Notes: generated by a model not told the origin, from the sequence alone. A DNA stretch of 64,000 nucleotides from Micromonospora sp. CB01531 (GCF_001905095.1 NZ_LWLS01000001.1:172581-236580), one strand, 5' to 3'. Shown: positions 7,978 through 16,480, counted from the first letter of the stretch. Program-made: numbers and translations.

Positions 7978-8798
7978 TCGGGCACGTGCAGACACCTCCC
8001 TCGCTGGACGTACGCGGCGTCCGGTACGCGTACCCGGACGGCCACGTCGCCCTGCACGGGGTGGATCTGACCGTGCCGCGCGGGGAGCGGGTGGCCCTGC
8101 TCGGGCCGAACGGCGCCGGGAAGACCACGCTGGTGCTGCACCTCAACGGCATCCTCACCGCGACGGAGGGGACGGTCAGCGTCGGCGGCCTGACCGTGGG
8201 CCGGGACCGGGACACCCTCGCCGAGATCCGCCGCCGGGTGGGCATCGTCTTCCAGGACCCGGACGATCAGCTGTTCCTGCCCACCGTCGCCGAGGACGTC
8301 GCGTTCGGGCCGGCCAACCTGGGGCTGCGCGGGGCGGAGCTCGCTGCCCGGGTCGACGAGGCCCTGGCCGCCGTGGGGATGAGCGAGCACCGGGACCGGG
8401 CGCCGCACCACCTCTCGTTCGGGCAGCGCCGCCGGGTGGCGGTGGCCACCGTGCTCGCCATGCACCCGGAGATCCTGGTCCTCGACGAGCCGTCGTCCAA
8501 CCTCGACCCGGCCGCCCGGCGGGAGCTGGCGGAAATCCTGCGTGCGCTGCCGGTGACCCTGCTGATGGTCACCCACGACCTGCCGTACGCGGCGGAACTC
8601 TGCGACCGTTCGGTGATCCTGGACGCCGGCCGGATCGTCGCCGACGCCCCCACGCCCGAGATCCTCACCGACGACGCCCTGCTGGCGGCCCACCGCCTCG
8701 AGCTGCCCTACGGCTTCGACCCCCGCACCGCCCCCCCGCCCCGCCTGACCCACCTCACCGGGGCAGCGTTCCAAGGTCGTGCTCAATCCCGGACGTAG
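7974..8798 (+). CDS. cbiO: ECF transporter ATP-binding protein (CbiO)
   Basis: This 274-residue ABC ATPase powers the nickel/cobalt importer. Walker A is GPNGAGKTTLVL, the Q loop lies in VFQDPDDQLF (the FQDPDDQ form typical of CbiO/EcfA), the signature is LSFGQRRRVAVA, Walker B is ILVLDEPSSNLDP, and the switch His is in MVTHDLPYA. ATG 7974 overlaps the cbiQ stop (ATGA). The operon appears to end here: the convergent membrane-protein gene ends at 8867 and the 68-bp gap shows no strong hairpin. With the Nur-like box upstream, nickel is the more likely substrate. Confidence 0.95.
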   Translation: MIGHVQTPPSLDVRGVRYAYPDGHVALHGVDLTVPRGERVALLGPNGAGKTTLVLHLNGILTATEGTVSVGGLTVGRDRDTLAEIRRRVGIVFQDPDDQLFLPTVAEDVAFGPANLGLRGAELAARVDEALAAVGMSEHRDRAPHHLSFGQRRRVAVATVLAMHPEILVLDEPSSNLDPAARRELAEILRALPVTLLMVTHDLPYAAELCDRSVILDAGRIVADAPTPEILTDDALLAAHRLELPYGFDPRTAPPPRLTHLTGAAFQGRAQSRT

Positions 8799-8866
8799 TG
8801 GCCTTCCGGTCGTCACGAGGCCCCAGGATCGAGCGTGATCATGGATGGGCCCACGCGGGGCGTTCG

Positions 8867-9979
8867 TCAGCGGCGGGCAGGCGTCGCGGCGGTGGGGCGT
8901 GGGTCGCCCGGTGCGTGCCGCGCGGCGCGGGAGGCGGCGTGCAGGCGCAGGACGCCGGCGGCGACCGCACCCGCCCCGGTGGCCAGGATCAGCGTCACCA
9001 GCACCCGGGCCAGGCCCGCCGGCCACAGCACCGGCACCACCGAGCGGGACAGCACGGCCAGGTTCGCCACCCCGGCGAAGAGGGCCAGGCAGGCCCCGGC
9101 CAGGGCGAGCGCGAAGTCGGCGGCCTCCCGGCGAGCCAGCGCGTATCCGCCGGCGGCGAGCGCGCCGAGCCCGGTGAGCAGCGTCCACACCTGCCCGCTG
9201 ACCAGCTCGAGCAGCACCCCGCCGACGCCGGCGGCCCCGGCGTCCAGCGCCCGGCCGACGGTGAGCGCCACCGTGGCCAGCCCGCCGGCGGCGAGCAGCG
9301 CGCCCGCCGCGCGCAACGCGCGCGTACCGGCCGTCGAGCCGGCGGGAACCAGCCCGGCCGCGCCGATCAGCAGGAAGCCGAGCGTGGCGGCCACCCACCA
9401 CGGGTAGGCGTCCGGCGGCGGCACCCAGTCCAGCGTGCCGCGTACCTCGACGGGCTGGTCGCCGGTGCGCAGCGGCACCACCCAGGCGCGGACCTGCTGC
9501 TCCCGAGCCGGGTCGGCGGTGACCTGCGACGGTGGCGCCGACTCCAGCCAGAGCGTGCGCTGGTCGTGCCAGCGGGCGGTCGGCCCGGCGGAGATCCGCT
9601 GCCAGGTCGGCGGCGCCGCCGGGTCGGCCTGCGGGGGCAGCTGGGTGTCGCCGGCGATGGTCCGGTTCAGGTAGGTGGCGGGGGAGCGGGTGTTCTCGTA
9701 CACCCCGCCCGGCCCGATCCGCAGGTACGGCTCGCCGGAGTAGCCGATCACCTCGACGTCCCGCCCGGTGTGGTTGGTCAGCTCGAGCCGGGCGCCCGCC
9801 TCGACCATCCGGGCGGTGAGTCCGGGCGGGGCCGGGCTGAACTCGATCACCGCGGCCCGGTAGTTGGTGCCGTCGGGGGCGTCCGCCCCGTGCGCGGCGG
9901 CCGGGGCGGCGAGGGCGAGGAGTGCGGCGAGGGCGGCGGTGAGCACCACCGCCGCCCGGCGCAGCGGTAGGAGGCTCAC
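8867..9979 (-). CDS. Exported membrane protein with predicted N-terminal His
   Basis: I do not recognise a named family. The 370-residue product has a cleavable signal (basic LRR, hydrophobic core, APAAA) after which the mature chain would start HGADAPDGTNY. An external domain of about 190 residues follows, containing LELTNHTGRDVEVIGYSGEPYLRIG and a WLES/WVPP region. Four to five membrane helices lie in the last 160 residues. GTG 9979 overlaps the stop of the DsbA-like gene (GTGA). It is last in the sigma factor-MauE-DsbA operon, and its N-terminal histidine resembles those of the nearby CopC and YcnI proteins. A copper-handling role is inference. Confidence 0.8.
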   Translation of the reverse strand: MSLLPLRRAAVVLTAALAALLALAAPAAAHGADAPDGTNYRAAVIEFSPAPPGLTARMVEAGARLELTNHTGRDVEVIGYSGEPYLRIGPGGVYENTRSPATYLNRTIAGDTQLPPQADPAAPPTWQRISAGPTARWHDQRTLWLESAPPSQVTADPAREQQVRAWVVPLRTGDQPVEVRGTLDWVPPPDAYPWWVAATLGFLLIGAAGLVPAGSTAGTRALRAAGALLAAGGLATVALTVGRALDAGAAGVGGVLLELVSGQVWTLLTGLGALAAGGYALARREAADFALALAGACLALFAGVANLAVLSRSVVPVLWPAGLARVLVTLILATGAGAVAAGVLRLHAASRAARHAPGDPRPTAATPARR

Positions 9980-10692
9980 TTTCCGGCCGCCGCCACCGCT
10001 GCCTTGATCCCCTCGGGGCTCTTGTCTGTGAGCTCCTTGCCGTTGACCTTGATGGTCGGGGTGCCGGTGACGCCCGACTTGCTGGCGTCGTCCGTGACGT
10101 GCGCGGTCCACGCCTTGAACGTGCCGTTGTTGACGCAGGCCCCGAAGTCGTCCCGGTCCAGCCCGACGCCCGCGCCGATGTCGATCAGCTCGGCGTCGCT
10201 CAGCCCGGCGCTGCCCTCCGGCGGCTGCTTGGCGAAGAGCTCGTTGGTGAACTCCTTGAACCTCGAGCCCTTGGCGGCGCAGCCGGCGGCGGCCGAGGCG
10301 CGGGTGGAGTACTGGGTGGTGGAGAAGCGGTTCAGGAAGGCCACCGGGTGGAAGATCACCCGCACCTTGTGGTCTCTGACCAACTCGTCGATGGTCGCCC
10401 CGTTGACCTGCTGGAACTGCTTGCAGACCGGGCAGAGGTAGTCCTCGTACAGGTCGATGGTGACGGGGCCGTTTCCGTCGAGGATGCCGGTGCCGCCGGC
10501 GTTGGCGCCGGGCGGGGCGGTGAAGGTCTTCGACTGCTGGCTGGAGTAGACGGCCCAGCCGATCAGCCCGGCGATCACCAGCACCACCACCGCGGCGATC
10601 GACGTGATGATCGTGCGGGTGCGCCGCTTCTCCCGGGCGATCTGCGCGCGGACCACCTGGGCCGCCTTCTTCTGACCCTTCCGACTACTCAT
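9976..10692 (-). CDS. Membrane-anchored DsbA-like thioredoxin-fold oxidoreductase
   Basis: This 238-residue protein has a lysine/arginine-rich cytoplasmic start, one membrane anchor (about residues 28-50) and an extracytoplasmic thioredoxin domain. The active site is YLCPVCKQF (CxxC) and the cis-proline loop is GVTGTPTIKVNGK. A second Cys pair (GCAAKG, GACVNN) lies in the inserted helical domain. The DsbA/BdbD-type group oxidises or shuffles disulfides in exported proteins. It lies in an operon behind a MauE-like protein, a common pairing in which MauE supplies or relays electrons. ATG 10692 overlaps the end of the MauE gene by 8 bp. Confidence 0.92.
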   Translation of the reverse strand: MSSRKGQKKAAQVVRAQIAREKRRTRTIITSIAAVVVLVIAGLIGWAVYSSQQSKTFTAPPGANAGGTGILDGNGPVTIDLYEDYLCPVCKQFQQVNGATIDELVRDHKVRVIFHPVAFLNRFSTTQYSTRASAAAGCAAKGSRFKEFTNELFAKQPPEGSAGLSDAELIDIGAGVGLDRDDFGACVNNGTFKAWTAHVTDDASKSGVTGTPTIKVNGKELTDKSPEGIKAAVAAAGK

Positions 10693-11209
10693 CCTCGCCC
10701 TCCTCGGGTGCCGCGCCCGCCAGCCAGCCGTCCACGGAGAACGGGGTGCGGGGCCAGATCAGCAGGAATCCGGCCATGACCAGGAATCCCAGGTCCCGGA
10801 GGATCTCCGGGAGGTAGCTCGGGGCCTGCCCGGCGGCGAGTTGGCCGCCGCTGCCGAAGCACCCGCAGTCGATGGCGAGGCCGCGCGCCCAGGCCGAGGC
10901 GATGCCGGTGATGAAGACCACCAGCAGCGCCGTGGAGACGCTGGCGACCAGGCGGCTGGCCAGCCCGACGAGCAGGAGTACGCCGAGCGCCAGCTCCACG
11001 AAGGGCAGCGCGGCGCCGATCACGGTGGCCACCTCGTACGGCATGACCTGGTAGGCGTTGACCGCGCGGCCGGAGGCGGCCAGGTCGCCGACCTTGGTGG
11101 CGCCGGCGAACAACCAGACGGCGGCCAGCCCGAGCCGGACGGCGGCGCCGAGCCAGGGCCGGACGGCGGGCCACTGGATGGCCCGGGTGCTCGGTGCAGT
11201 CACGGTCAT
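10685..11209 (-). CDS. MauE/DoxX family membrane redox partner
   Basis: This 174-residue protein has four predicted helices in DoxX/MauE style: RLGLAAVWLFAGATKVGDL, ALPFVELALGVLLLVGLAS, VSTALLVVFITGIASAWARG and DLGFLVMAGFLLIW. The motif IDCGCFGSGG carries the CxC pair seen in MauE-like proteins, which work with thioredoxin-fold proteins to form disulfides. ATG 11209 has a ribosome site (GAGG). An in-frame ATG at 11245 overlaps the sigma factor stop (ATGA) and would add 12 residues. It is co-transcribed with the DsbA-like gene. Confidence 0.87.
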   Translation of the reverse strand: MTVTAPSTRAIQWPAVRPWLGAAVRLGLAAVWLFAGATKVGDLAASGRAVNAYQVMPYEVATVIGAALPFVELALGVLLLVGLASRLVASVSTALLVVFITGIASAWARGLAIDCGCFGSGGQLAAGQAPSYLPEILRDLGFLVMAGFLLIWPRTPFSVDGWLAGAAPEEGEDE

Positions 11210-11241
11210 TGGTCGCCTCGGATCCGAGAAAAGTTCCGCCG

Positions 11242-11829
11242 TCATCCGGCCAGCGCGTCGCCGACGGCGTCGACCAGCTCGCTGCGGGCCCGGGCGACGC
11301 GGGACCGGATGGTGCCCACCGGCACCCCCTCCACGGCGGCGGCCTCGGTGTATGACAGGCCGAGCAGCTGGGTGAGCACGAACGCGCCGCGCCGTTCGGC
11401 GGGCAGCCGGCGGATCAGGTCGGTGGCGCCGAGCTGCCCGGCGGGGTCGGGGTACGGCCGCTCGGTGGCCGCGTGCGCGGTGAGCCGCTCGTCGAGCCGC
11501 CGCCGGCGGACCACCGTGCGCAGGTGGTCGGCGCAGGCCCGCCGGGCGATGCCGAGCAGCCAGGTACGCGCGGTGGACCGCCCCTCGAACCCGGGCAGCG
11601 CCCGGAACGCGCGCAGGTAGGTCTCCTGGGTCAGATCGTCGGCGCTGTCCACGTCGACCAGGGCGGCGGCGAAGCGCCACACCTCGGCCTGGGTGGCGCG
11701 GACGAAGGCGGCCTGGGCGACCGGGTCCCCGTCGCCAGCGGCCAGCGCCCAGTGCGTGGCCGGGTCCGGCGCAGCGTCGGGCCCCGCCGCACGGTGGCTG
11801 GCGGAGCTGTCGCGCGGGGCGGGGATCAC
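11242..11829 (-). CDS. ECF-type RNA polymerase sigma factor
   Basis: This 195-residue sigma factor has only regions 2 and 4. Region 2 includes VWRFAAALVDVDSADDLTQETYLRAFRALPGFEGRSTARTWLLGIARR, with the DDLTQETF-like core of sigma-2.2 and the -10-recognising end. Region 4 holds LLGLSYTEAAAVEGVPVGTIRSRVARAR, the -35-binding HTH. GTG 11829 is the only usable start before region 2. The gene heads an operon with MauE, DsbA and the His-type membrane protein, so these are probable regulon members. The candidate anti-sigma factor is divergent at 11938 rather than co-transcribed. Confidence 0.93.
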   Translation of the reverse strand: MIPAPRDSSASHRAAGPDAAPDPATHWALAAGDGDPVAQAAFVRATQAEVWRFAAALVDVDSADDLTQETYLRAFRALPGFEGRSTARTWLLGIARRACADHLRTVVRRRRLDERLTAHAATERPYPDPAGQLGATDLIRRLPAERRGAFVLTQLLGLSYTEAAAVEGVPVGTIRSRVARARSELVDAVGDALAG

Positions 11830-11937
11830 GACAGACGAGGTTACGCGGCGTACGGGGGTCGGGCAGGGTCCTTCGGCCCTTTCCGTGGTCCGGCCCACGT
11901 CGGGAACTTTTCCCACCCGCCCGCCGACTACCCGCTC

Positions 11938-12582
11938 ATGACGTGCGACGAGGTTCGCCTGGCGCTGTCGGCGCGCCTGGACGGGGAGGACCCGCAGGCC
12001 CCGGCGGCGGCCCTGGAGGCGCACACCGGGTCCTGCCCGGGCTGCCGCTCCTGGCTGGCCCACGCCGAGCGGGTGACCCGGCTCACCCGGCTGCAGCCGG
12101 TGGACGTACCCGATCTGACCGCCCCGGTGCTGGCCGCCGTCGCCGCGGACCGGGCGGCGGCGCGGGCCGGTGCCGCGGCCGCCGGGCGGGCCCGGCGGCA
12201 GGTGCTCCGGGTGGCCGTGGCGGTGGCCGCGGCGGCGCAGTTCGCTGTCGCGCTGCCGATCCTGCTGGCCGGGCTGGGCGTCGACGCGGACCCGCACACC
12301 AGCCGGGAGATGGCCTCCTTCGACGCGGCCCTCGCGGTCGGCTTCGCGCTCGCCGCCTGGCGGCCGGAGCGGGCCCGGGCGTTCCTGCCGGTGGCCCTGG
12401 TGCTGGCGGTCTGCCTGGCCGGCACCAGCCTGGTGGACATCGCCGCCTCGACCACCGCCGCCGTGCACGAGTTGGGCCACCTGGCGGCCGTGGTGCAGGC
12501 CGGCCTGCTCTGGGCGCTCGGCCGGGTCAGCGACGAGCCGGAGCGGCCCCGACCCGCCGCGCTCGCCGCCGGACGCGGATGA
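11938..12582 (+). CDS. Zinc-finger anti-sigma factor, membrane-bound
   Basis: This 214-residue protein starts MTCDEVRLALSARLDGED and carries HTGSCPGC, the HxxxCxxC zinc motif of ZAS-type anti-sigma factors, at about residues 29-36. A linker (about 40-75) leads to four hydrophobic segments from about residue 84 on (VAVAVAAAAQFAVALPILLAG, ALAVGFALAAW, FLPVALVLAVCLAGTSLV, LAAVVQAGLLWALG). It should hold the neighbouring ECF sigma factor at the membrane. It is transcribed divergently from that sigma gene and runs straight into the CopC-CopD gene, placing sensing next to copper handling. A GGGAAC motif at 11902-11907 in the shared promoter could be an ECF -35 element. Confidence 0.87.
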   Translation: MTCDEVRLALSARLDGEDPQAPAAALEAHTGSCPGCRSWLAHAERVTRLTRLQPVDVPDLTAPVLAAVAADRAAARAGAAAAGRARRQVLRVAVAVAAAAQFAVALPILLAGLGVDADPHTSREMASFDAALAVGFALAAWRPERARAFLPVALVLAVCLAGTSLVDIAASTTAAVHELGHLAAVVQAGLLWALGRVSDEPERPRPAALAAGRG

Positions 12583-12626
12583 TCAGGGGTCGCCGATCCC
12601 GGGCCGCGTCGGGAAGCATGATGGTC

Positions 12627-14339
12627 ATGACTGCTGCCGTACGCCGCCGGCGCCGCCCCGCCGCCGACCGCCGCGGGGCCGACCGACCGGCCGCCGCCGA
12701 CCGCCGCTGGGCCGCCCGGCTGGGGGCCGCCGCCGGCCTGCTGGTCGCCCTGGCCGCCCTGCTCCTCGCCCCGGCCACCCCGGCCAGCGCCCACGCGGTG
12801 CTGGTGAGCACCAGCCCGACCGCCTCCGCCGTGGTGCCCGGCGCGCCGGCCGAGGTGGTGCTGACCTTCAGCGAGGGGGTCCGCAAGGTCCCGGGCAAGA
12901 TCCGGGTGATCGCCCCCGACGGCTCCCGGGCCGACCGGGGCGAGCCGACGTTCAAGGACACGGTGGTGACCATCCCGGTCGACCCGTCCGGCGCGCGCGG
13001 CACCTATCTGGTCAGCTACCGGGTGATCTCCGCCGACAGCCACCCGGTCTCCGGCGCCTTCACCTACTCGGTGGGCGCCCCGTCGACGCCGCCGACCGAC
13101 ACCGGTACGGACAGCCGCGCGAATCCGGTGGTGGAGAACGCGGTGAAGGTGGCGAAGTACGTCGGCTACCTGGGTCTGCTGCTGCTGGTCGGCCCGGCCC
13201 TGGTGCTGGCCCTGCTCTGGCCGCGCCGGCTGTCCCGGCGCGGGCCGGCCCGGCTGGCCTGGTCGGGCCTGGGCCTGCTGGCCGTCGCGACCCTGGCCGA
13301 GCTCTGGTTGCAGGTGCCCTACACGGCCGGTGGTGGCCTGTTCGCCGTGACCGGGTCCGGTTTCGGCGACGTGTTGGGCAGCGCGTACGGCACCGCGCAC
13401 CTGGTCCGGCTCGGCCTGCTCGCCGCAGCGGCGTTCCTGCTGCGGCCGCTCTTCGCCTCGCCGGTCGGCCGGACCGACGGGATCATCCTGGCCATCCTCG
13501 GCGGGGCGGCGCTGTTCACCTGGCCGCTGGCCGGCCACCCGGCCGCCTCGCCGGTGCCGGCGGTCTCGGTGGTGGTGGACGCGGTGCACCTGGGCAGCAT
13601 GGCGGTCTGGCTGGGCGGCCTGGTGATGCTCGCGGTCTTTCTGCTGCGCCGGGCCGACGAGCGGGAGCTGGACGCGATCCTGCCGATCTGGTCCCGCTGG
13701 GCGGCCCTGGCGGTCGCGGCGCTGCTGCTCGCCGGCACCGTGCAGGGGCTGATCGAGGTGGCCACCCCGCGGGCGCTGTTCGACACCACGTACGGGCAGT
13801 TGCTGCTCGCCAAGATCGGTCTGTTCGTGCTGGTGATCGGGGTGGCCGCGTACTCCCGGTCGCTGGTGCGGCGCACCGCGGCGGGCCGGCCCGGTTCGAT
13901 GCGCCGGGCGGTGGTGGCCGAGCTGGCGATCACCGCGGTGGTGCTCGGCGTCACGGCCAACCTGGTGCAGACCACGCCGGCCCGCACCGAGGCCGCCAAC
14001 GTGGCCGGTACGTCCACCGGCTACTTCTCCACCACGCTGACCAGCCCGCTCTACTCACTGCAGGTGGAGCTGGACCCGGCCCAGCGCGGCAACAACTCGA
14101 TGCACCTGTACGCGTACACCAGCGACAACCGACCGCAGCCGGTGCAGGAGTGGAAGGCCACCGCCGCGCTGCCGTCGGCCGGGATCGAGCCGATCGAGAT
14201 CCCGCTGTTGTCGCTGACCGACAACCACGCCACCGGTGAGATCAACCTGCCGGCGGCGGGGCAGTGGGTGTTTCGCTTCACCGTCCGCACGTCCGACATC
14301 GACCAGGCCACGGTGACCGCCACCGTGCCGATCAAGTAG
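12627..14339 (+). CDS. CopC-CopD fusion copper-handling protein
   Basis: This protein of about 570 residues has a long Arg-rich start, a signal/anchor (AAGLLVALAALLLAPATPASA) and then the CopC domain. CopC begins HAVLVSTSPTASAVVPGAPAEVVLTFSE, where the mature N-terminal His would bind Cu(II), and has a second His in ISADSHPVSGAFTYSVG. A CopD domain of about eight helices follows (residues 165-430), then a C-terminal external beta domain of about 120 residues with HLYAYTSDNRP. Family members move copper across the envelope for cuproenzymes or resistance. ATGs at 12579, 12618, 12621 and 12627 are possible; the last has the best GGGAAG spacing, whereas 12579 overlaps the anti-sigma stop (ATGA). 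Confidence 0.9.
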   Translation: MTAAVRRRRRPAADRRGADRPAAADRRWAARLGAAAGLLVALAALLLAPATPASAHAVLVSTSPTASAVVPGAPAEVVLTFSEGVRKVPGKIRVIAPDGSRADRGEPTFKDTVVTIPVDPSGARGTYLVSYRVISADSHPVSGAFTYSVGAPSTPPTDTGTDSRANPVVENAVKVAKYVGYLGLLLLVGPALVLALLWPRRLSRRGPARLAWSGLGLLAVATLAELWLQVPYTAGGGLFAVTGSGFGDVLGSAYGTAHLVRLGLLAAAAFLLRPLFASPVGRTDGIILAILGGAALFTWPLAGHPAASPVPAVSVVVDAVHLGSMAVWLGGLVMLAVFLLRRADERELDAILPIWSRWAALAVAALLLAGTVQGLIEVATPRALFDTTYGQLLLAKIGLFVLVIGVAAYSRSLVRRTAAGRPGSMRRAVVAELAITAVVLGVTANLVQTTPARTEAANVAGTSTGYFSTTLTSPLYSLQVELDPAQRGNNSMHLYAYTSDNRPQPVQEWKATAALPSAGIEPIEIPLLSLTDNHATGEINLPAAGQWVFRFTVRTSDIDQATVTATVPIK

Positions 14340-14354
14340 GAGAGGCTTCCGCCC

Positions 14355-15092
14355 ATGTTCCGTCTTCGGCGTCCCGCCACCGCGGCCGCGCTCGCCCTCG
14401 CCGCCGTCGCCACCGCCGTGCTCGGCCTCGCCGGCCCGGCCTCGGCGCACGTCACGGTCAACCCGAAGGAGGCGACCCAGGGCGGCTACGGCCGCTTCGC
14501 CTTCCGGGTGCCGAACGAGAGCGACACGGCCTCGACCACCAAGGTGGAGGTCTTCCTGCCGGAGGAGGCACCGGTCGGCTCGGTGTCCACCATGCCGGTG
14601 CCGGGGTGGACGGTGCAGGCGGAGAAGCGCAAGGTCGACCCGCCGATCGACGTGCACGGCAGCCAGCTCACCGAGGCGGTGGCCAAGCTGACCTTCACCG
14701 CGGCGTCGGGCGGCGGGGTCAAGCCGGGCGAGTTCCAGGAGTTCCCGGTGTCGATGGGGCCGCTGCCGCAGGTCGACCAGATGGTGTTCAAGGTGATCCA
14801 GACCTACTCGGACGGCAATGTGTCCCGCTGGATCGAGGTGCCGACGCCGGGCAAGGAGGAGCCGGAGAACCCTGCCCCGGTCCTCAAGCTGACCGCCGCG
14901 TCGCCGTCCGCCTCGCCGGCGGCGAACGGGGCCGCGAACGCCTCGCCGGCCGCGTCCGGCGGTGACGACGACTCCGACGGGAGCGCCGGCACGGCCCTCG
15001 GCGTGGCCGGTCTGGTCGCCGGCCTCGCCGGTCTGGTCCTCGGTGGGCTCGCCTTCCTGCGTACCCGTCGGGAGCCCACGCCGAAGTCCTGA
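14355..15092 (+). CDS. YcnI family (DUF1775) copper-binding membrane protein
   Basis: This 245-residue protein has a signal peptide ending GPASA followed by HVTVNPKEATQGGYGRFAFRVPNE, the start of the YcnI domain. YcnI proteins bind Cu(II) with the N-terminal His of the mature chain. Further conserved pieces are VEVFLPEEAPV, STMPVPGWTV, LTFTAASGGGVKPGEFQEFPVSMGPLP and IQTYSDGNVSRWIE. A Ser/Ala/Pro linker leads to one C-terminal membrane helix (LGVAGLVAGLAGLVLGGLAFL) and a short Arg-rich tail. It follows the CopC-CopD gene by 15 bp with GGAGAGG as ribosome site, the usual copper pairing. Confidence 0.94.
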   Translation: MFRLRRPATAAALALAAVATAVLGLAGPASAHVTVNPKEATQGGYGRFAFRVPNESDTASTTKVEVFLPEEAPVGSVSTMPVPGWTVQAEKRKVDPPIDVHGSQLTEAVAKLTFTAASGGGVKPGEFQEFPVSMGPLPQVDQMVFKVIQTYSDGNVSRWIEVPTPGKEEPENPAPVLKLTAASPSASPAANGAANASPAASGGDDDSDGSAGTALGVAGLVAGLAGLVLGGLAFLRTRREPTPKS

Positions 15093-15105
15093 CCTGCGCA
15101 GGTGC

Positions 15106-15138
15106 CGCCGGCCCGTCGGATCTTCCGGCGGGCCGGCG
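15106..15138 (+). terminator. Terminator hairpin after the ycnI-type gene
   Basis: CGCCGGCCCG (15106-15115) pairs with CGGGCCGGCG (15129-15138). TGCTTTCT follows. It closes the anti-sigma/CopCD/YcnI unit. Confidence 0.65.
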
Positions 15139-15242
15139 TGCTTTCTGCGGTCCTTGGGATGCTTGCCGTGGATATCCGGCGATTGTGCGGTTCACGTCGG
15201 TAAGGTCGGCCGGGTGGTTGGCTACCGAGGGAGAGGACCCGA

Positions 15243-16244
15243 ATGCGGTTCGTGCGAACGATCGCCGGCATGCTGCTGTTGGCCGTGGGAATCCCGGCGC
15301 TCCTCGTGGGGGCCGGGCTCTGGACCGCGGCCCGGCACGCGAACCCGGACGGCGGCTTCGGCGCCCGCTTCGAGACGATCCGCACGCCCGGGCAGGCCGT
15401 CGTGGTCACCGACGTGGACGACCTGCTCCGCGCCGAGGCGCCCTTCGCCCGGACCGCACAGGCCCGCCTACGGCTGATCGCGCGGACCGCCGACGGGCCG
15501 GCCTTCCTCGGCCTGGCCCCGACCGACCAGGTGGCCCGCTGGCTGGCGGCCGCCCCGCACGCCACCGTCAGCCGGGTCGCGCTGGCCCGCGGCCCGCTGC
15601 CGATCCGCCTGGAGCCCGCCGGCCCGGCCACCGCCGGCGCCGCCGCCACCGTCCCCGCCGAGCAGGGCTTCTGGGTACGCGAGGGGATCGGCGCGCTGGA
15701 GTGGAGCCCCGCCGAGCTGGCCGGCCGGTCGCTGAGCCTGGTGGTGATGCGGCCGGACGCGCGGGCCGACCTCGCCCTGGACCTGCGTGCCGAGCTGCGC
15801 GCCGGCTGGTTCCCCGGGCTGGCGTGGGCGCTGCTCGCCGGTGGGGTGCTGCTGGTGGTCCTCGCCGTGCTGCTCCTGCTGCGCCCGGTCCGCCCGCGCG
15901 AGGTGGTCTTCGTCGTCGAGCCTGACCAGGTCCCGCTGCTCGCCGGACGGCTCGGGGTCAGCTCGCTCAGCGGGCTGGGCACGCCCGACGGGGTGGGGGA
16001 GCGGCCGGCCTGGCCGGAGCGGCAGCTGGTCGCCGTCGGCTCGGCGCCCACCGCGCGGTCCCGGGCCGCGATCGGCCCGGTGCCGAGCCGGCGCCCGGAG
16101 ACCCTGACGGACCTGCCCGCCGATCCGGCGTGGTCCTGGCCCCCGGCGACCATGCCGGCGACCCCCCGACCGGTGGAGGTCCCGCCACGGGTGGCGTCGC
16201 CGCTGGACGCCGGGCCGGACGCGCCGGAGCCCGCCGACGGATAG
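15243..16244 (+). CDS. Hypothetical two-helix membrane protein
   Basis: I do not recognise the family. The 333-residue protein has an N-terminal helix (IAGMLLLAVGIPALLVGAGLWTAA), an external region of about 165 residues rich in Arg/Ala that mentions QFFGxx-like elements nowhere and has no Cys, then a second helix (LAWALLAGGVLLVVLAVLLLLRPV) and a cytoplasmic tail of about 115 residues rich in Pro and Ala (from about residue 218). ATG 15243 follows GGGAGAGG. It stands alone between two terminator-like hairpins. Topology suggests a sensor or scaffold of the envelope, but no function can be assigned. Confidence 0.8.
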   Translation: MRFVRTIAGMLLLAVGIPALLVGAGLWTAARHANPDGGFGARFETIRTPGQAVVVTDVDDLLRAEAPFARTAQARLRLIARTADGPAFLGLAPTDQVARWLAAAPHATVSRVALARGPLPIRLEPAGPATAGAAATVPAEQGFWVREGIGALEWSPAELAGRSLSLVVMRPDARADLALDLRAELRAGWFPGLAWALLAGGVLLVVLAVLLLLRPVRPREVVFVVEPDQVPLLAGRLGVSSLSGLGTPDGVGERPAWPERQLVAVGSAPTARSRAAIGPVPSRRPETLTDLPADPAWSWPPATMPATPRPVEVPPRVASPLDAGPDAPEPADG

Positions 16245-16342
16245 CGCCGGCTTCCTACGGCATGGTATCGCCACCCCCCTCGGGCCGGCTTCCCTGGGGC
16301 GTGGTCTCGGGAAACCGGCCCTGTGTCAGGCCGACAACGGCG

Positions 16343-16377
16343 GGTGGCCCTCCGCGCTGCCGACGCGGAGGGCCACC
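16343..16377. terminator. Strong bidirectional terminator hairpin
   Basis: GGTGGCCCTCCGCG (16343-16356) and CGCGGAGGGCCACC (16364-16377) form a perfect 14-bp stem with a 7-nt loop, between two convergent genes. The rest of the 236-bp gap shows no gene. Confidence 0.8.
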
Positions 16378-16480
16378 GTCACCGGGGGAATCGGTGCTAC
16401 CTGGGAGAAACTTGAGGTAGTTGTGACCAGATTAGCGCCGAACGGCGCCCGCCGCGATGTCTGTCCATTTGGTGCAAGTT

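Noticed and set aside
12170-14239. A long plus-strand frame of 689 codons overlapping the CopC-CopD gene
   Set aside because: Arg/Pro/Gly-rich shadow in another frame; the CopC-CopD reading has clear motifs and ribosome site.
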